From: Mesorhabditis belari
Taxonomy: Eukaryota > Nematoda > Chromadorea > Rhabditida > Rhabditidae
Length of the DNA stretch: 64,000 bases
Assembly (NCBI GenBank): GCA_958450365.1
Contig: CAUEEP010000923.1
Span: 513,501-577,500, forward strand
Direction of reading: 5' to 3'
Below the pieces are notes generated by a model, which saw nothing but the letters and a program-made list of their open reading frames with translations, had not been told where the DNA came from and searched no databases. The position numbers and the translations under genes were made by a program. Of this stretch, positions 22,611 to 34,805 are shown in pieces. Positions within the stretch are counted from its first letter, which is position 1, and each line of letters opens with the position of its first letter.

Positions 22611-25600
22611 AAATAAATATAATCATAATAGCTTAATTTCAAATTTATTTTAGTAAACTTGTCAAAATTTCTTCAAAACCCAACCTTTCTCGATCTTTTT
22701 TGTGCCTCCATTTTTGACATTTCGTACGAATTTGATCTCATTTTCCACCAAAAATGGCTCAGCTTTTCTAGAATTTGTAAAAATTTGATTTTCAATTGTT
22801 TTTTCAAAACTTTTCCACTTCTGGAGTCTTTCCGGCGGATAAGTGCCTAAAAATTTTTAGTTTTAAATAAATTTTAAGCAACAACTTCAAGCTTTTAATC
22901 GAGTCGACAACGAGAGAAATTGTGGATCTGAAAATTTGAATAATTTAAGCTTAAAATAATGTACTTGGTTGATGGCTTCAGCTCTGAACTTTCATCGATG
23001 TGCAGATATTTTCGGTGATGATAGAGAGCGGTGATTAGAGGAGGAAGATGAGTGCTGAAAGGATTTGCTTGGAAAAAAAGGCAACGATTTTCTTGACCAG
23101 GTCAAGCCAGGATTAGATCTGGAGTAGGACCAGGCCAGGCACGGGTCAACCAGAACTGGTATCATTTTGCTGGACCAGTGATACGAGTCTGATCTGGCTT
23201 GACCTTGTCAACTGACCCTTGAGCAAGCTTGACAATCCACACTTAGCAAGAAGAACTTCACCAACTTGAAGTACCCAGCTACAGTACTTCAACTATTGTT
23301 GATAAAATTACAATAGTTGAAGCTAGTCAATTGTAGGTTAGAATCTAAAAAAACCCCAGAAAATGCAGTAAAGAAACCGACGAAGTCCGAAAGACCGAAG
23401 TCAAAGTTAGGTCTGGTTCAATGGGTCAAAGCTTTGAATAGTCTTGAACACTCATTCTTATGCACTAAACTATGAATCAAGTTCAAAATAAAGCCTACCT
23501 TTTAGTTCTAGTTGTAGTAGTGGTTGTCGTTGTTGTCGATGTTGTTGTCGATGTTGTCACAATCAATCTCTGTTCATCAGAATCCTCTTTCGTTTGATCG
23601 TTGATCTCCGGTGATATATTCTCAAACTCGATGCTTGTCTGATAATGAGGTGACTCAAAGTAATCACTGAAAATGAAAACAAGACTTTCAACAAAATCAA
23701 AAGCTCAAAAAAACCTGTCGACAAAATTCTTCTCGTCAAAGCTGTTTCGTGGGGCGAATGGTCTAAAAATTGTTGCTTTAAAAATTGCTTTAAAACAATC
23801 GTAATCCGCTACATCAAATCAGGCTAATTTTATTATCATTCGATGAGGAATCACAAGACTTAGTTAATGAGATAAAAATTTGATTGATCGAATGGATTAC
23901 TAGTAGTGGACTACAATAGTTTTAAAAAACGCATCTGTACAGAGTACAGATTGCTAAGAATTCTAAATCTTCTCCACACTTTGAATCAAGATCGGGCAGC
24001 GGTAATGCCTGGCTCCCATCACCGAACGGTTCCAGCGTCTCTTTCGGGAGTTTCTGCAGTTTTGCCACCTCGACATCGATGAGCGTTGGTTCGATGGGCG
24101 TTGATTGGATTTTCTAAATCTTATTGTAAGACGAAGATCCCGTAATCCTAGAATTCTATCCAACTATAGCATTATTTTACCTTTCGATAGACTCGTATCT
24201 CGGGCACCTCCTCGATCGACATGTTCAATGATTTGAGCTTTTGGAAGTAGGGCTGAAAAGTTTGGATAATTGGATAAGACTATATATTTACTATCTAAAT
24301 TGAATATCTAAATTGAATATCTAATTGAATATCTGATTGAATATTTAATTGAATAACGTTTAAAGTACCTTGAAATACGTAGAGACAGCTCTAGAGACAG
24401 TATTTTTGTGCCAGACAAGTTTCGGGACTGAACCACCGTTGTGTGAATCGAAACTGTTGAATCTCTCGCTAAGCCATGGTGGCTTTTCGAATTCCAATCC
24501 ACTCTTCGGCAAGGAGAGGCTGAAAATTGAACAGTGATTCCTGAATTGAACAGTGACATTGATAACTTATGAATTCTTTTTTTATAATTTCTCAGTCAAA
24601 AAAAGCATTTGAAAGCTGAAAGCCAAAAAAAAAGTCAAAAAAAGTTTTCGAATTTGTCAAATTATTGACGAAAATGAAAGCTTAATATTATGATAAACAA
24701 CTAGATGCCGTAAATAACAATGCCAGAGACAAAGATCCCGTAAATAACAATGCCAGAGACAAAGAAAGCTTTGTGAGTATTGTGAAATAATTGCACAAAG
24801 TATAAACAAGGGAAAACTTCATAATCTTCATAATCTTCATAATCATCATTACTCCTCACTTCTCTTTCTCTTCGCTTGTCCAAACGATTGGCTTGAGCTT
24901 CATGTTGACACTGTTTTCAATCTAAAATACTTTTCAATTACTCATTTTCATTCATTTTTCAGTACTTTTTCAATTACATATTGCCATTTTACACTAAAAA
25001 GCAACCAATTTCTATTTATAGGGCTTATAGTTAGGATTTAAAAATTGTATGCTATTTGTATGCCAAAGATTTACATTTAAATCATTTACAGGAAAACATT
25101 TACATGTTAGGCATTCAAAAGCATTAGATTAAACGTTCAAATTTTCTTACCAAATTCATTGTTTGATGAGATTGAGGATCGGCGAGCTTTTTGGGGAATT
25201 CGAAAGAATTTCGTCGCTCGATTGGGGTTTCTTTGGCCGTCTGAAAAGGAAAATTGTTGTTCAAAAAAACCTTTTGGTATTATAATTTCTACAGTGAGAT
25301 TTGTTCTTAAAATCTTTTTAAATTAATAAATAAATACTTACATCAAAAAGTTGAAGAATAATCTTTGCCACATTCAGATCGGCGTTCACTGGTTCCTTTT
25401 TGAGGAGTTTCCTTTTCGACATGAGATGAGCTCTGGGCGCTGAAAAAGCTAGTTTTATATAACTAAAAAGATTTAATTCTAACATTATCTAAGTTATCTA
25501 CTTAGATAATATCTAAGGATAATATCTAAGGATATATCTAGTTACTAATTATTGTAGTTTAAACTCACGTGCTTTTGTGCTTTCTATCAACTGTTCGACT

Positions 25601-28600
25601 GGTTTCACCTCTTCACGACTGTTCAATTTTCGATTTACTTCACTCGTCTTCATGGGATTTGTTAAAGTGTCACTGAAATCCGCTTTCACACCTTATCATT
25701 AGTCTATTGGTTTATAAATCCAGCAGCAACTATGGTTATGGTCCACAAGTATGACTTAACGTTTTTGTGGACCCAGTTATAGTTTCAGGAAAAGGTCCTT
25801 AAGCATATCATTGTTATCTTGTTTTAATGTTAAACTCAACTACTCCATTACAGTACTCATTACAGTACTACCGTACAAGATACAAGAAACTCACTGTCTA
25901 TTTTGATTTGAGGAAACAGTTGTTGTCAGTTTTGAGCTAAAGTTTTCAATTCAAATCAATTCGATATTTTCCCAGGCTGACCTTGTGATTTGATGAATCA
26001 TTTCTATAAACGGTTTTCTCGGTAAACGAGTGGTTGGGAAAGGTTGTAGGGTTGAGGTGAAAAGATTCGGGAAAGATGGAAGAGTTGAGGGGAGAGGTTG
26101 GAGCCAAATCGGCGATGGGGGCATTGCGAGAGATCTATTGGGTATTTGATAGATAAAATTATACTAGAAAAACTTTAAAATAGTTGAGAAACAAGGAAAA
26201 TTTGTATATCCACTGTTAACCTTTCAAAATCTCTCACTTTTCAAGGTTTTTCTCGTTGAAGATCAAGTTGAGTGGAGCTCTGTAAAGAGATAAAAGTAAG
26301 ATTGCTTCTTTGGCTAATTTTCTAGGCTAAATTAACGCTATGGACTTGTTTTCAAGCTGATCAATCAATCAAAATTTAAATTTCTAACTCACTTCTGTAA
26401 CTTCTCAATTGTTTCTAACATTGGTGAGAAGAAAAAGCGCTGCGGACTGCGGCGGATTTGCATGACGAACTCTGAAATTAGAATTCAAATTGATGGGATA
26501 TTCCAAACAATACTAATACTACTTTATATTAATAGATTTAAAATTCCGAACTTTGTTTTCTCTCCCGCAAAATCTCTTGTTCTTTTTTCGGGCTGACAGT
26601 AACGTTGTCGAGGATCAGACTGGAGATTGTTGTCTAGGAAAATAGAAAAATAGAAAATTTCCACTTACAATCCTTGAACAAGTTATTAGATCAATTTAAA
26701 TCATAAGTATTACTCTAAACGTAGAAATTGTTGGCTCCAGAGTTGATTGGAAATCATTTTGCCCATTTCTTGAATCCAACAATTCTCTCAATTTTGTCGT
26801 CTTTTCGATCACCGCACGGGCAAGGTTCACATCATCTCTAAAATTAATTCATACAAACATTTGAAAGCCAGAAATTCAAATTTCAATGAAATAGTGCAAT
26901 GAAATAGCATTTAGTACGCTAATTTTCAAGCTCTAAACCCACTTCGCAAAAGCTCGATCGATCAAGAGTTTGCCCATCTTGTGAGCACAAATCTCGGCTT
27001 GATTTAGCAAATTGGCGCTCGTTTTGCGCAATTCTCGTGTCAACCACGAGGCAGACGACTCTTTGAAACAGCTGAAATTTGATTGAGCATAGATTTCACA
27101 TACCTAGTTGTAAGATGATCAGCTCCAGCTATCTTACAGTTTCGAGCTGTATTTTGGAACTACAGAGTGATTCAAAAGTTTGACAACTTTTAAAACTTGA
27201 GATTTCAAAATAAATAAAATAACCGAGGAAAGCTATTCAACTAAACTTTTTTAAAATAAAAGCCTTAATAAAATTTATACTTAAAATCACTAAAAGCTCA
27301 CGGCTCATAGTTTTTTTTATATGATTGATCCTTTGAGCGCTGCCAAAGTCTTTTCTTTTCATTTTTAATCATCCGTGAAGTTTAGACTAATTTCAAACAA
27401 ACATTTATAAACTTTTAATGTTATAAACATGTTTTAATGTTATAAACATTTATAAACTTTTAAATCTTTATGCTAAAATGTTAGAAAATGATTTTAAAAG
27501 CGTTTTGGTTGACATTTATTTGGATAGAAAATATAAAAATCAACAGATTTTAGTGTTTTTTATCAAAAAAGAGCAGTTTCGGTTATTTTAATTAGAAAAG
27601 AATTTAAAGTTTTGTGTAAACTGCTTAATTTCATTGACATAAAATGACAATTTCTTTGTAGATCGGTAACTCATAAGCTTCTTTTCAATAAAATACAATT
27701 TTTAAAAAGCCAAACTCACGTGTTTGCTTGAGAGCAACAGGACAACAATCTCTCGCAAACTTGAAGCTCTTTCTCGATCGTTGAAGAACAAGATTGGTTT
27801 AGGGTGACTGCCGAAGAGCAATTCTAAAAGATAATGTCAATTATTGAATGAAAACTTGCTTTTAATAGACTTTTGAAATCGATTTACCCCATTTTCGTTG
27901 ACTGAAGTCGGCAGTGAGCTGACTTTCTTCCTGAATCAAAGGATTATTATATATTTTATAGAAATTTTGCAAACCATGACTCCTCTCGTCCGACACAAAT
28001 CGAGAATAAAGCCTCTTTTCGAAGAGAAAGCACTTGGAATTGTCTAAAATTGAAAAACAAAATGAAATTATCGGGGGTGGGACAAATGCAACCTTTTTTT
28101 TTGCGCACCTGGACATTTGCGCACCTTTTTTTTGCTGGAAAAGGCCTTAGGAAAGGTCGTAGAGCTTCAAAAATGTTTTCATAGGAGGGAATCGTATGCG
28201 TAGATTCCGAATTTCGACAAATCAGACCTCGCTGACACGTCAAATTTGGGCTAAAAGGCAAAACTACGCAACTTAACGCTTTTCCACAGTTTTTGCCTTT
28301 TAGCCCAAATTTGACGTGTCAGCGAGGTCTGATTTGTCGAAATTCGGAATCAACGCATACGATTCCCTTATATGGAAATATTTTGGAAGCTCTACGGCCT
28401 TGCCTAAAGCCTTTTCCAGCAAAAAAAAGGTGCGCAAATGTCCAGGTGCGCAAAAAAAAAGGTTGCATTTGTCCCACCCCCAAATTATCTAATCATTATT
28501 AAATATATCTACTTTTATAACTGTTACCTGAAATTATGTTCATTTCGACAAGTGGAAGCAGTAGATTTTCGAATCCTTTCAATACATTGCAAATGTTGTT

Positions 28601-28869
28601 TAAGAATCGCCGAACGACACGAGAGAAAATCACCGCAACTTGAGGATTTCTAAAAGTATTGCATTAAATTATATCAAAACTTTCTATAAACACTTCATTA
28701 TGCTTAGATAAGTATCATCAAAATACAAATAAACAAAGATAAACAAAGATAAATAAACTTATTGCTACGTTTTTAATTCCTTAATAACAAATGATTCAAA
28801 ATAGCATACCGCTTCGGTTGTTCTCCCGGAAAATAGTAACAAAAAGACGTTAAATATCAGAAATAACAT
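17653..28869 (-). CDS. Large secreted Cys-rich, Thr-rich nematode protein (about 20 exons)
   Basis: The start at 28869 gives a signal peptide (MLFLIFNVFLLLFSGRTTEA) in exon 28810-28869, just after a T-rich acceptor that may be a trans-splice site. Early exons (28649 to about 26940) give a Cys-rich, helical segment with about 14 cysteines. Middle exons (26835-24185) are hydrophilic and contain a PPWLSERF motif. A Thr-run linker lies at 23520-23660. C-terminal exons near 18770-18300 and 17810-17653 again carry paired cysteines (CEKFADCCPE) and end in a basic tail. The protein is likely extracellular. Exons between about 22500 and 18800 are uncertain in frame, so two adjacent genes or a broken region remain possible. 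One internal intron (about 27930-27980) was inferred to keep the frame. I do not recognise the family. Confidence 0.6.
19020..19175. repeat. TATGAAAGTC/TATAAAAGTC irregular repeat
   Basis: Degenerate tandem 10-base units inside an intron of the minus-strand secreted-protein gene. Confidence 0.7.
19378..19765. mobile_element. Foldback MITE with 8-9 bp target duplication
   Basis: It starts GGGGTGAGACAAATGCC and ends GGTCGCATTTGTCCCACCCCC. Direct repeats AAAAAAATG flank it on both sides. Almost the whole length is two inverted arms around a centre near 19575. It lies in an intron of the minus-strand secreted-protein gene. Confidence 0.85.
19899..20150. mobile_element. Palindromic element with TTGCGCAA motifs
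   Basis: GGGGTAGGCTAGTTTGCGCCAAA at the left is inverted at the right as TTTGGCGCAAAGTAGCCTATCCC. Each arm repeats TTGCGCAACTGGGTC-like modules. The centre is near 20025. There is no coding content. Confidence 0.8.
20965..21205. repeat. 14-bp GAGCAATGCTGAAG minisatellite
   Basis: About 17 near-perfect copies give shadow reading frames in three minus-strand phases because the unit is 14 bases and has no stop. It continues after the GC-rich insert at about 21578-21620. Confidence 0.9.
21238..21560. repeat. GC-rich 41-bp minisatellite with G-quadruplex pattern
   Basis: About seven copies of a 41-base unit (one copy is 40) contain the spaced runs GGGTTGCGGGTCGGGTCAGC GGG. At least four runs of three G occur within 25 bases, so each unit fits the G-quadruplex pattern. 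All three plus frames are open only because the unit is stop-free and not a multiple of three. It ends in an inverted GACCCGACCCGACCCGCTG. The array interrupts the 14-bp minisatellite. Confidence 0.9.
22530..22615. repeat. AAAT microsatellite
   Basis: About 20 perfect AAAT tetramers in an intron of the minus-strand gene. Confidence 0.95.
28073..28481. mobile_element. Foldback MITE with 8-bp target duplication
   Basis: The 409-bp element starts GGGGGTGGGACAAATGC and ends GCATTTGTCCCACCCCC, a perfect terminal inverted repeat of at least 17 bp. It is flanked by AAATTATC at 28065-28072 and 28482-28489. The arms are near-identical inverted copies around 28280. It sits in an intron of the secreted-protein gene. 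Confidence 0.92.
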
Positions 28870-28974
28870 GCTCACATAGCAATTCGATTGATTTAAGCTG
28901 AAAAGAAATAATTTAATCAATTGAAAACAATAAAACCCACGAAAATCTTAAAGAAAAACAACATTAAACAAACA

Positions 28975-29128
28975 AAGAAACAAACAAACAGACAGACAGA
29001 CAAACAAACAGACAAACAAACAGACAGACAAACAAACAAACAGACAAACAAACAGACAGACAGACAGACAAACAAACGGACAAACAAACAAACAGACAAA
29101 CAAACGGACAAACAAACAAACAAATTAA
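28975..29128. repeat. ACAAACAAACAGACAG tetranucleotide array
   Basis: A mix of ACAA and ACAG tetramers just upstream of the secreted-protein gene start. The long reading frames on both strands are artefacts. Confidence 0.9.
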
Positions 29129-29199
29129 AGATTTCTTCTCTAAACCCACTTTTCCCAAAAACTAAACATTCAATTTGAAGAAAATGAATGCATTTCAAC

Positions 29200-30005
29200 T
29201 AGAACAAGGGAAAAGTGGTAATTTTTGAAATCAATTTCAAAAATGAAGTCAAACAGCTTTAGAATGGCATAGAAATGGCATAGAAAATCGAGTTATAAGA
29301 TGAAATTTGGAGATTTAAAACTAAAAAGGAATTATTGTTTCAGATTATTGTTTAAAAAAGAACTTATGAAACCAAAAAATGACTATTGACGTATTGCCAA
29401 ATCGTTTTTTTAAAATGCAATCTCTAGATTGTTCTAAACGGCTAAAAGCATCGAGATTTCGAGGCAAATCGGGCAGCTTTTCGAACTGGTTACAATTGAT
29501 GGAATGAGGAGAGAAAATCCTATTAGCTTCGTGAACAAGTCTTGACCACTTTTTTTTGTTTTGCTTAGGAATGACTAGGTCACCAATTCACCTTCAAATA
29601 GAAGATGTTTTCTTTAAATAAAAAATGTTTAGCATTCACTTTTCGATCATTTCAACCCGATTTGAGTCTATTTTTCAAGTAAATTCGAGTGTAAAAACGT
29701 TTTTTTGTTCGCCAAAATTCGATCAAAACTCCTACAAAGAAACTGGCTGAATAGATTGTTCTGAAACAAAAACACAATCGTCTACGACAGTAAAATTGAG
29801 TCCAGAAAGATTTTTGCTAATAATTTGCTAAATTGTTCGCTCCTAAATCTCCTATGCTAAATGCTAATTTCCACGGTTTCACCGTGTTCCCCACCTTCGG
29901 ATATTGGCCTTTTGGTCTTCTTGATGTTTCTGAAAATTTCGCTCTATACCAAACTTTTTCTGCTCTATTTTTTATCTATTGACACGAAGATACCGTAAAT
30001 ACTGT
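29200..30005. other. Non-coding, with two weak exon-like minus-strand segments
   Basis: Most of this stretch is AT-rich with nothing recognisable. On the minus strand, about 29927-29865 follows a TTTTCAG acceptor and reads 20 codons (KKTKRPISEGGEHGETVEIS...) to a stop. About 29490-29430 reads LPDLPRNLDAFSRLE after CCAG. Neither connects to a convincing neighbouring exon, so no gene is called. Confidence 0.3.
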
Positions 30006-30009
30006 AATT

Positions 30010-30372
30010 GTACCCCACCCCCATAATGACGGTGCGGAGCGTTACGTAGTCTAGCTTTGAACGAGTTTTTCTCGACACTGGTTTATGCTACAATGCGCGC
30101 TTAGGTATCAAAAAATAGCTGAAATTCAGGGCTATTGTTTGATACCTAAGCGCGCATTGTAGCTTAAACTAGTGTCGGAGAAACTCGTTCAAAGCTAGAC
30201 TACGCAACACTTCGTACCGTCATTATCTTTGGTATCAAAAAATAGTCCTGAATTTCAGCTATTTTTTTATACCAAAAACGCACTGAATTGTACCCCACCC
30301 CCATAATGACGGTGCGGAGCGTTACGTAGTCTAGCTTTGAACGAGTTTTTCTCGACACTGGCTTATGCTACA
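30010..30372. mobile_element. Palindromic element plus a partial second copy
   Basis: The left end TGTACCCCACCCCCATAATGACGG and the following GCGTTACGTAGTCTAGC are inverted at about 30190-30232. A second left arm restarts at about 30288 and is truncated near 30372. The interior contains inverted GGTATCAAAAAATAG stretches. It is a different family from the GGGTGGGACAAATG elements. Confidence 0.7.
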
Positions 30373-31380
30373 TAACACGAAAAGGGCCGATAAAAAGCAA
30401 CATGATATAATATAGGTATATGGATAGCAAAGATAACGTCAAGGATCCACTAGAGCTTCGAGATTTGATCAAATCTTTTGATTTAATTTTATAAGGATAG
30501 CTTCTCGCGTTGAAACACAAAGCTTCTAGCGTTGAAACACAAAGCAAAGTCTGCCTAACCCTGGACCATCTGATCCAAAAGCCAGGCTGGGCAGACTGGG
30601 CAGACCAGGGTCAATCAGGGACAGTCAAAGTCCAGGGTTAGGCTAGGGCTCCACCCTAACTCTTGAAACTTATCAACTTCCTATCCCTTAAATCCTAATG
30701 TTTAAATATTTAAGTTTAAAATATTTAAGTTTAAAATATTTAAGTTTAAAATTTTTAAGTTAAAACCTTTTAAAAACGTTCTCAGATTTTTCCACTTTAA
30801 AGATTAAATCTTTCATTGTTTTTTTTTGGTGAAGAAAATGAAAAAATCGAAAAGCTTTACGGGTTTGGCAGAATCCAATATGAAAATCTTTCAGAAATTG
30901 AAAAGAGAAGAAGAAGAGAAAAAGGAGGAAACGAGGAAAAGTTCAACGATTCTTTCCACTTTTCACAAAAGGAAACAAGCTTTGTGCTAGATTGCCGAAA
31001 AAAAACCAAGAACAAATAGCAAAATGTGTAAAGAGAGTAGCATTTTGAAAAACTTTCGCACACCCAAAAATACAGTCGAAAACGACAAAAATTTGCTTAA
31101 AACATTCAAATGAGCCATTCAAGAGAGCCATTTTTCTTCCACAAAACATCAGCTTTTGTATTTAAAACTATACAGCCTAGAGTAAAGGCTAAATTTTGAT
31201 TTCATTTGATATAATTTGATATAATTCTGGTACACTTTTTGAGTATATAAAAGTGGATATAGGAAAGACTCGTCTAGACTCGTTAAATGAGAATATCGTT
31301 TAAATTCTTTATATTATTGTATAGAAGAATGCATTGTAGGTTTTGAATAATGCAAAATAGAGTTTGATTTTTGATTTAAA
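30373..31380. other. No gene seen; AT-rich with short repeats
   Basis: It contains a short repeat of TTTAAAATATTTAAG units (about 30700-30760), a GCCAGGCTGGGCAGACTGGG-type stretch near 30580, and a purine-rich segment (30880-30950). Reading frames here have low-complexity composition. Confidence 0.5.
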
Positions 31381-31383
31381 CTC

Positions 31384-31655
31384 AATTCCAGAAAGCCCAG
31401 AAAGATCAGAATTCCAGAAATTCTAGAAAGATCAGAATTCTAGAAAGCTCAGAATTCCCGAAGGCTCAGAATTCTAGAAAGCTCAGAATTCTAGAAATTC
31501 TAGAAAACTCAGAGTTCCAGAAATTCTAGAAAGCTCAGAATTCTAGAGAGCCCAGAATTCCAGAAAACTCAGAATTCCAGAAAGCTCAGAATTCTAGAAA
31601 GCCCAGAATTCCAGAAAGCCCAGAATTCCAGAAAGCTCAGAATTCCAGAAATTCG
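31384..31655. repeat. CCAGAAAGCTCAGAATTCTAG repeat array
   Basis: About 17 degenerate copies of an 18-20 base unit, rich in EcoRI-like GAATTC motifs. Confidence 0.85.
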
Positions 31656-32282
31656 AAAACCAAAGTCAACTCGAACGAATTGAGTGAAATTAAAGAATGC
31701 TCAAAAAAATAGAAACGGAAAAGAATTTAAAATAAAGCTAAAATAACAAAAAGATTCACGAGTTATGATGTTCTTTTTTTTCTAAAAGAACATCATTTCA
31801 TTCAATATTTGTTGTTCTAAAAGAAAATGGTGAGAAATTTTGTGTGGCACAAATGCGAAGAAAAGAAAATGAGAAGTGTGGATCCGGCTGGATGAAGGAA
31901 AGGAGGAAGATTCAGATCTCCTTTCAAAACGAAGAAGAAAAGCTGACTGTTTCCTTTTTCATTTCTTCACGAAAAGATCAGGACCAGAATTTTTGCATAT
32001 TCTCAGTTTTCTTTTCGTGGAGAAATTTCCAAAAGCTTAAAAGAATTTGAGAGATTTTCTCGACAGATTGTCGAATTTCGACTTATTCGCTTCAGGTTTT
32101 TTTTTGGTTCTTTGTTGAATTATTGCATTCCAAACAGAAAGATTTCATTAAAATACAACCGATTACAAAACCCGAGCATAAACTTGTAAGCCCGTAAATT
32201 TACCGTAAATACTGTAATAGTAAAGCATAGATCAAAGTCTATATGGAAAGGTAAAGAATAAGAATAACAGATTGAAAGTTAA

Positions 32283-32512
32283 ATGCTAGTGATGATGCTA
32301 GTGGTGATGCTAGTAATGATGCTAGTGGTGATGCTAGTAATGATGCTAGTAGTGATGCTAGTAGTGATGCTAGTGATGATGCTAGTGATGATGCTAGTGA
32401 TGATGCTAGTGGTGATGCTAGTAATGATGCTAGTAATGATGCTAGTGATGATGCTAGTGATGATGCTAGTAGTGATGCTAGCGATGTTGCTAGTGGTGAT
32501 GCTAGTGATGAT
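32283..32512. repeat. 9-bp GATGCTAGT minisatellite
   Basis: About 17 copies of a 12-base GATGCTAGTNNT unit. Long open frames on both strands (Met-Leu-Val or Ile-Thr-Ser repeats) follow from the unit being a multiple of three. Confidence 0.88.
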
Positions 32513-33105
32513 ATGTTTTAGTGTTAGGGATGGTTTTGAAGATCTTTTTGCTAATATTAAAAGCTTTTGAAATATATAAAGCGTCAAAAATCGTCTCATT
32601 TGAATGAATTCGATGGATTTTACGATCTCCTTGGTGTATTTTATGAGTTTTTTTTGTGGGTTTTCGCTGAAAACACGAAAATCTTGTTGTTTCAATGGCT
32701 CTCATTTCACTCATTTGAGACATAAAATGGTGGAAAATGGTGGAAAATGAGATTTTAAATAAGGAAGAAGTTGAGTTCGTTGATTGATTTAAATTCTTGA
32801 GTACAAAGTACACTAAAAAGCACAAGCGCTCGTTTTGTTAAACTTAAGAAAACTGTAACTGTTATCTAGCCAACAATAGTTTATCGGCGGGGGAAATATT
32901 CAAGAAATATTCAGACTTTAAAGCTCAAAAAGTCGATTTTACCTTACAGAGTTTACCGTAATCCGTTTTTTTTTTTCGAAAACGTAACCTAACGATCGCT
33001 CTACATGTACTCCCGTTTTGATCGACTGATAGTCTAATCACCTCTAATCATTAATCAATCATCAACTAATAGTCTGAAAGTCTAACTCTCAACTCTTTTA
33101 ACTAC
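32513..33105. other. No gene seen
   Basis: AT-rich sequence with a few ATGGTGGAAA repeats and inverted TAATCA runs near 33045. No exon with paired splice sites and a coherent frame was found. Confidence 0.4.
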
Positions 33106-33320
33106 TCAGCTATTCAGCTTTCCAGCTATTCAGCCTTCCAGCTATTCAGCTTTCCAGCTATTCAGCTTTCCAGCTATTCAGCTAGTCATCTATTCAGCTA
33201 GTCATCTATTCAGCTTCCAAAGCTAACGCGAAATCCCTTTCCATTCCTTGTACTCCCTCTCCATTCCTTGTACTCCCTTCCCTTTCCATTCCTTGCCTTC
33301 CCTCCCCTTTCCATCGCTTC
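33106..33320. repeat. CAGCTATTCAGCTTTC and CTCCCTTTCCATTCCTTG arrays
   Basis: Two adjacent short arrays: a 16-base pyrimidine-rich unit (33106-33215) and a CCATTCCTTGTACTCCC-type unit (33238-33310). Confidence 0.8.
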
Positions 33321-33817
33321 TCATTCCCGATTGGGTCATCGTCCTTGTTTTCTCCTTCAATTTTCGATTTTTTTCTCCTCCACTTTCACTCTATTCCTTC
33401 ATTCTTTTCACAAAGGAATCGCCCTTCATTGAACGGCCTGGTACTAGACTTTATGTGACCGACTCCAAGTGCTTCACTAGATTTTTCTCTATCTAGCTCA
33501 ATCTATTAAGCTACTGAACTTTACGTGACTCCTTTCAACTAAACCATATTCTAAAGGGTGTCAATTTTCAAAAGCTATTACGCTGCCCAAAAAAAATCTT
33601 TTCGTTTCTTTTCGTACTTCCGTTGAAAAAAAAAATAACAAATTCATCAATTAACCTATGGTTTTCTCTAAATAAAAAGTGTTTATTGTTGAATTTTCCA
33701 TCTTTTTAAGTCAATTTGGATTCACTTTGAAGCAAATTCGAGGTGAAAACTCGTGTTTTTTGTAGAAATCTATCATACCAATAAAAGAAAAGTGGCTGAA
33801 TGTACGGAATGGAAGTA

Positions 33818-33895
33818 CGAAAATACGGAAGTACGGAAGTACGGAAGTACGGAAGTATGGAAGTACGGAAGTACGGAAGTACGGAAGTACGAAGA
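33818..33895. repeat. 8-bp GTACGGAA array
   Basis: About nine copies of AAGTACGG. The sequence between 33320 and 33818 shows nothing recognisable. Confidence 0.88.
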
Positions 33896-34597
33896 GAAAC
33901 GAAAAGAAACAAAAAGAATTTCTGAAAAGCTTAATATAAACCTTCTAAGTTCACCGCAGAAAAGCTAGAAATAAAAGAAAACTTTTGTCAAGATTAGTAT
34001 TGACATAGCAAAGATTTCTTTCTTATCATAAGAGATTATAATCGGGTGAATCCAGGTCAGAGTTCTAAGCGCCTAATCTTCTTTGGCCTGATCAGACCGG
34101 CTGGCCCAGGTGTGACTGTCGCTAGCTTGCCTGATATTGGTATTTAGACCAGCTGTTCTCTAAGACTGTAGACCTGGCAACTAGTACTAAACTAGAACAT
34201 AAACTCTAATCCGCTGAAAGTTCCTGGACAGACAGAGCTGAACTGGGCTGGAAATCTGCTGACCTGGACTTGCTAGACCTAGAATAGGTACGAAGACTCT
34301 TCAAGATCTCAAAACTAAAACATCAAAACTGATATGTGGTCAAAATGCTTAAATTGGAAGTGGAGTCATAGAGTAAAATAGAGAAGTCCCCAAACTCCGA
34401 GAGTCACCGCGGAATTTGGAAGGGAAGACTTCTATCTGGAAGGTCAACTTTGACTCAATCTTCTTTATGTTTTTATTGGTGAGTCTACAAAACAAATTCT
34501 AATTTTCTATAGCCAAATTTAATGAAGATTCCAATAATAGCAACCAAAAGTTCATTCAGCTCCTATACCTCGAGTTATAGACTATCCAAGTTGGTCG

Positions 34598-34805
34598 AGC
34601 TGAATGCTGGAAATTGGAAGCTGAAATCTGAAAAGCTGAAATCTGAAAGCTGGAAGCTGGAAGCTGAAAGCTGGAAATTGGAAGCTGAAATCTGAAAGCT
34701 GAAATCTGAAAGCTGAAAGCTGGAAGCTGAAAGCTGAAGCTAAAAGTTGAAAGCTGAAGTTGAAGTCTGAAAGCTGAAGCTAAAAGCTAAAAGCTGAAAG
34801 TTTTA
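34598..34805. repeat. GCTGAAAGCTGGAA array
   Basis: About 18 degenerate heptamer units (GCTGAAA, GCTGGAA, TCTGAAA). The flanks at 33970-34590 are non-coding with several CTGG/CCAG-rich stretches. Confidence 0.85.

Noticed and set aside
28921..29198. Cys-Leu-Phe-Val and Lys-Gln-Thr repeat frames
   Set aside because: Tetranucleotide array, not coding.
32279..32695. Ile-Thr-Ser and Met-Leu-Val repeat frames on both strands
   Set aside because: Short-unit minisatellite artefact.
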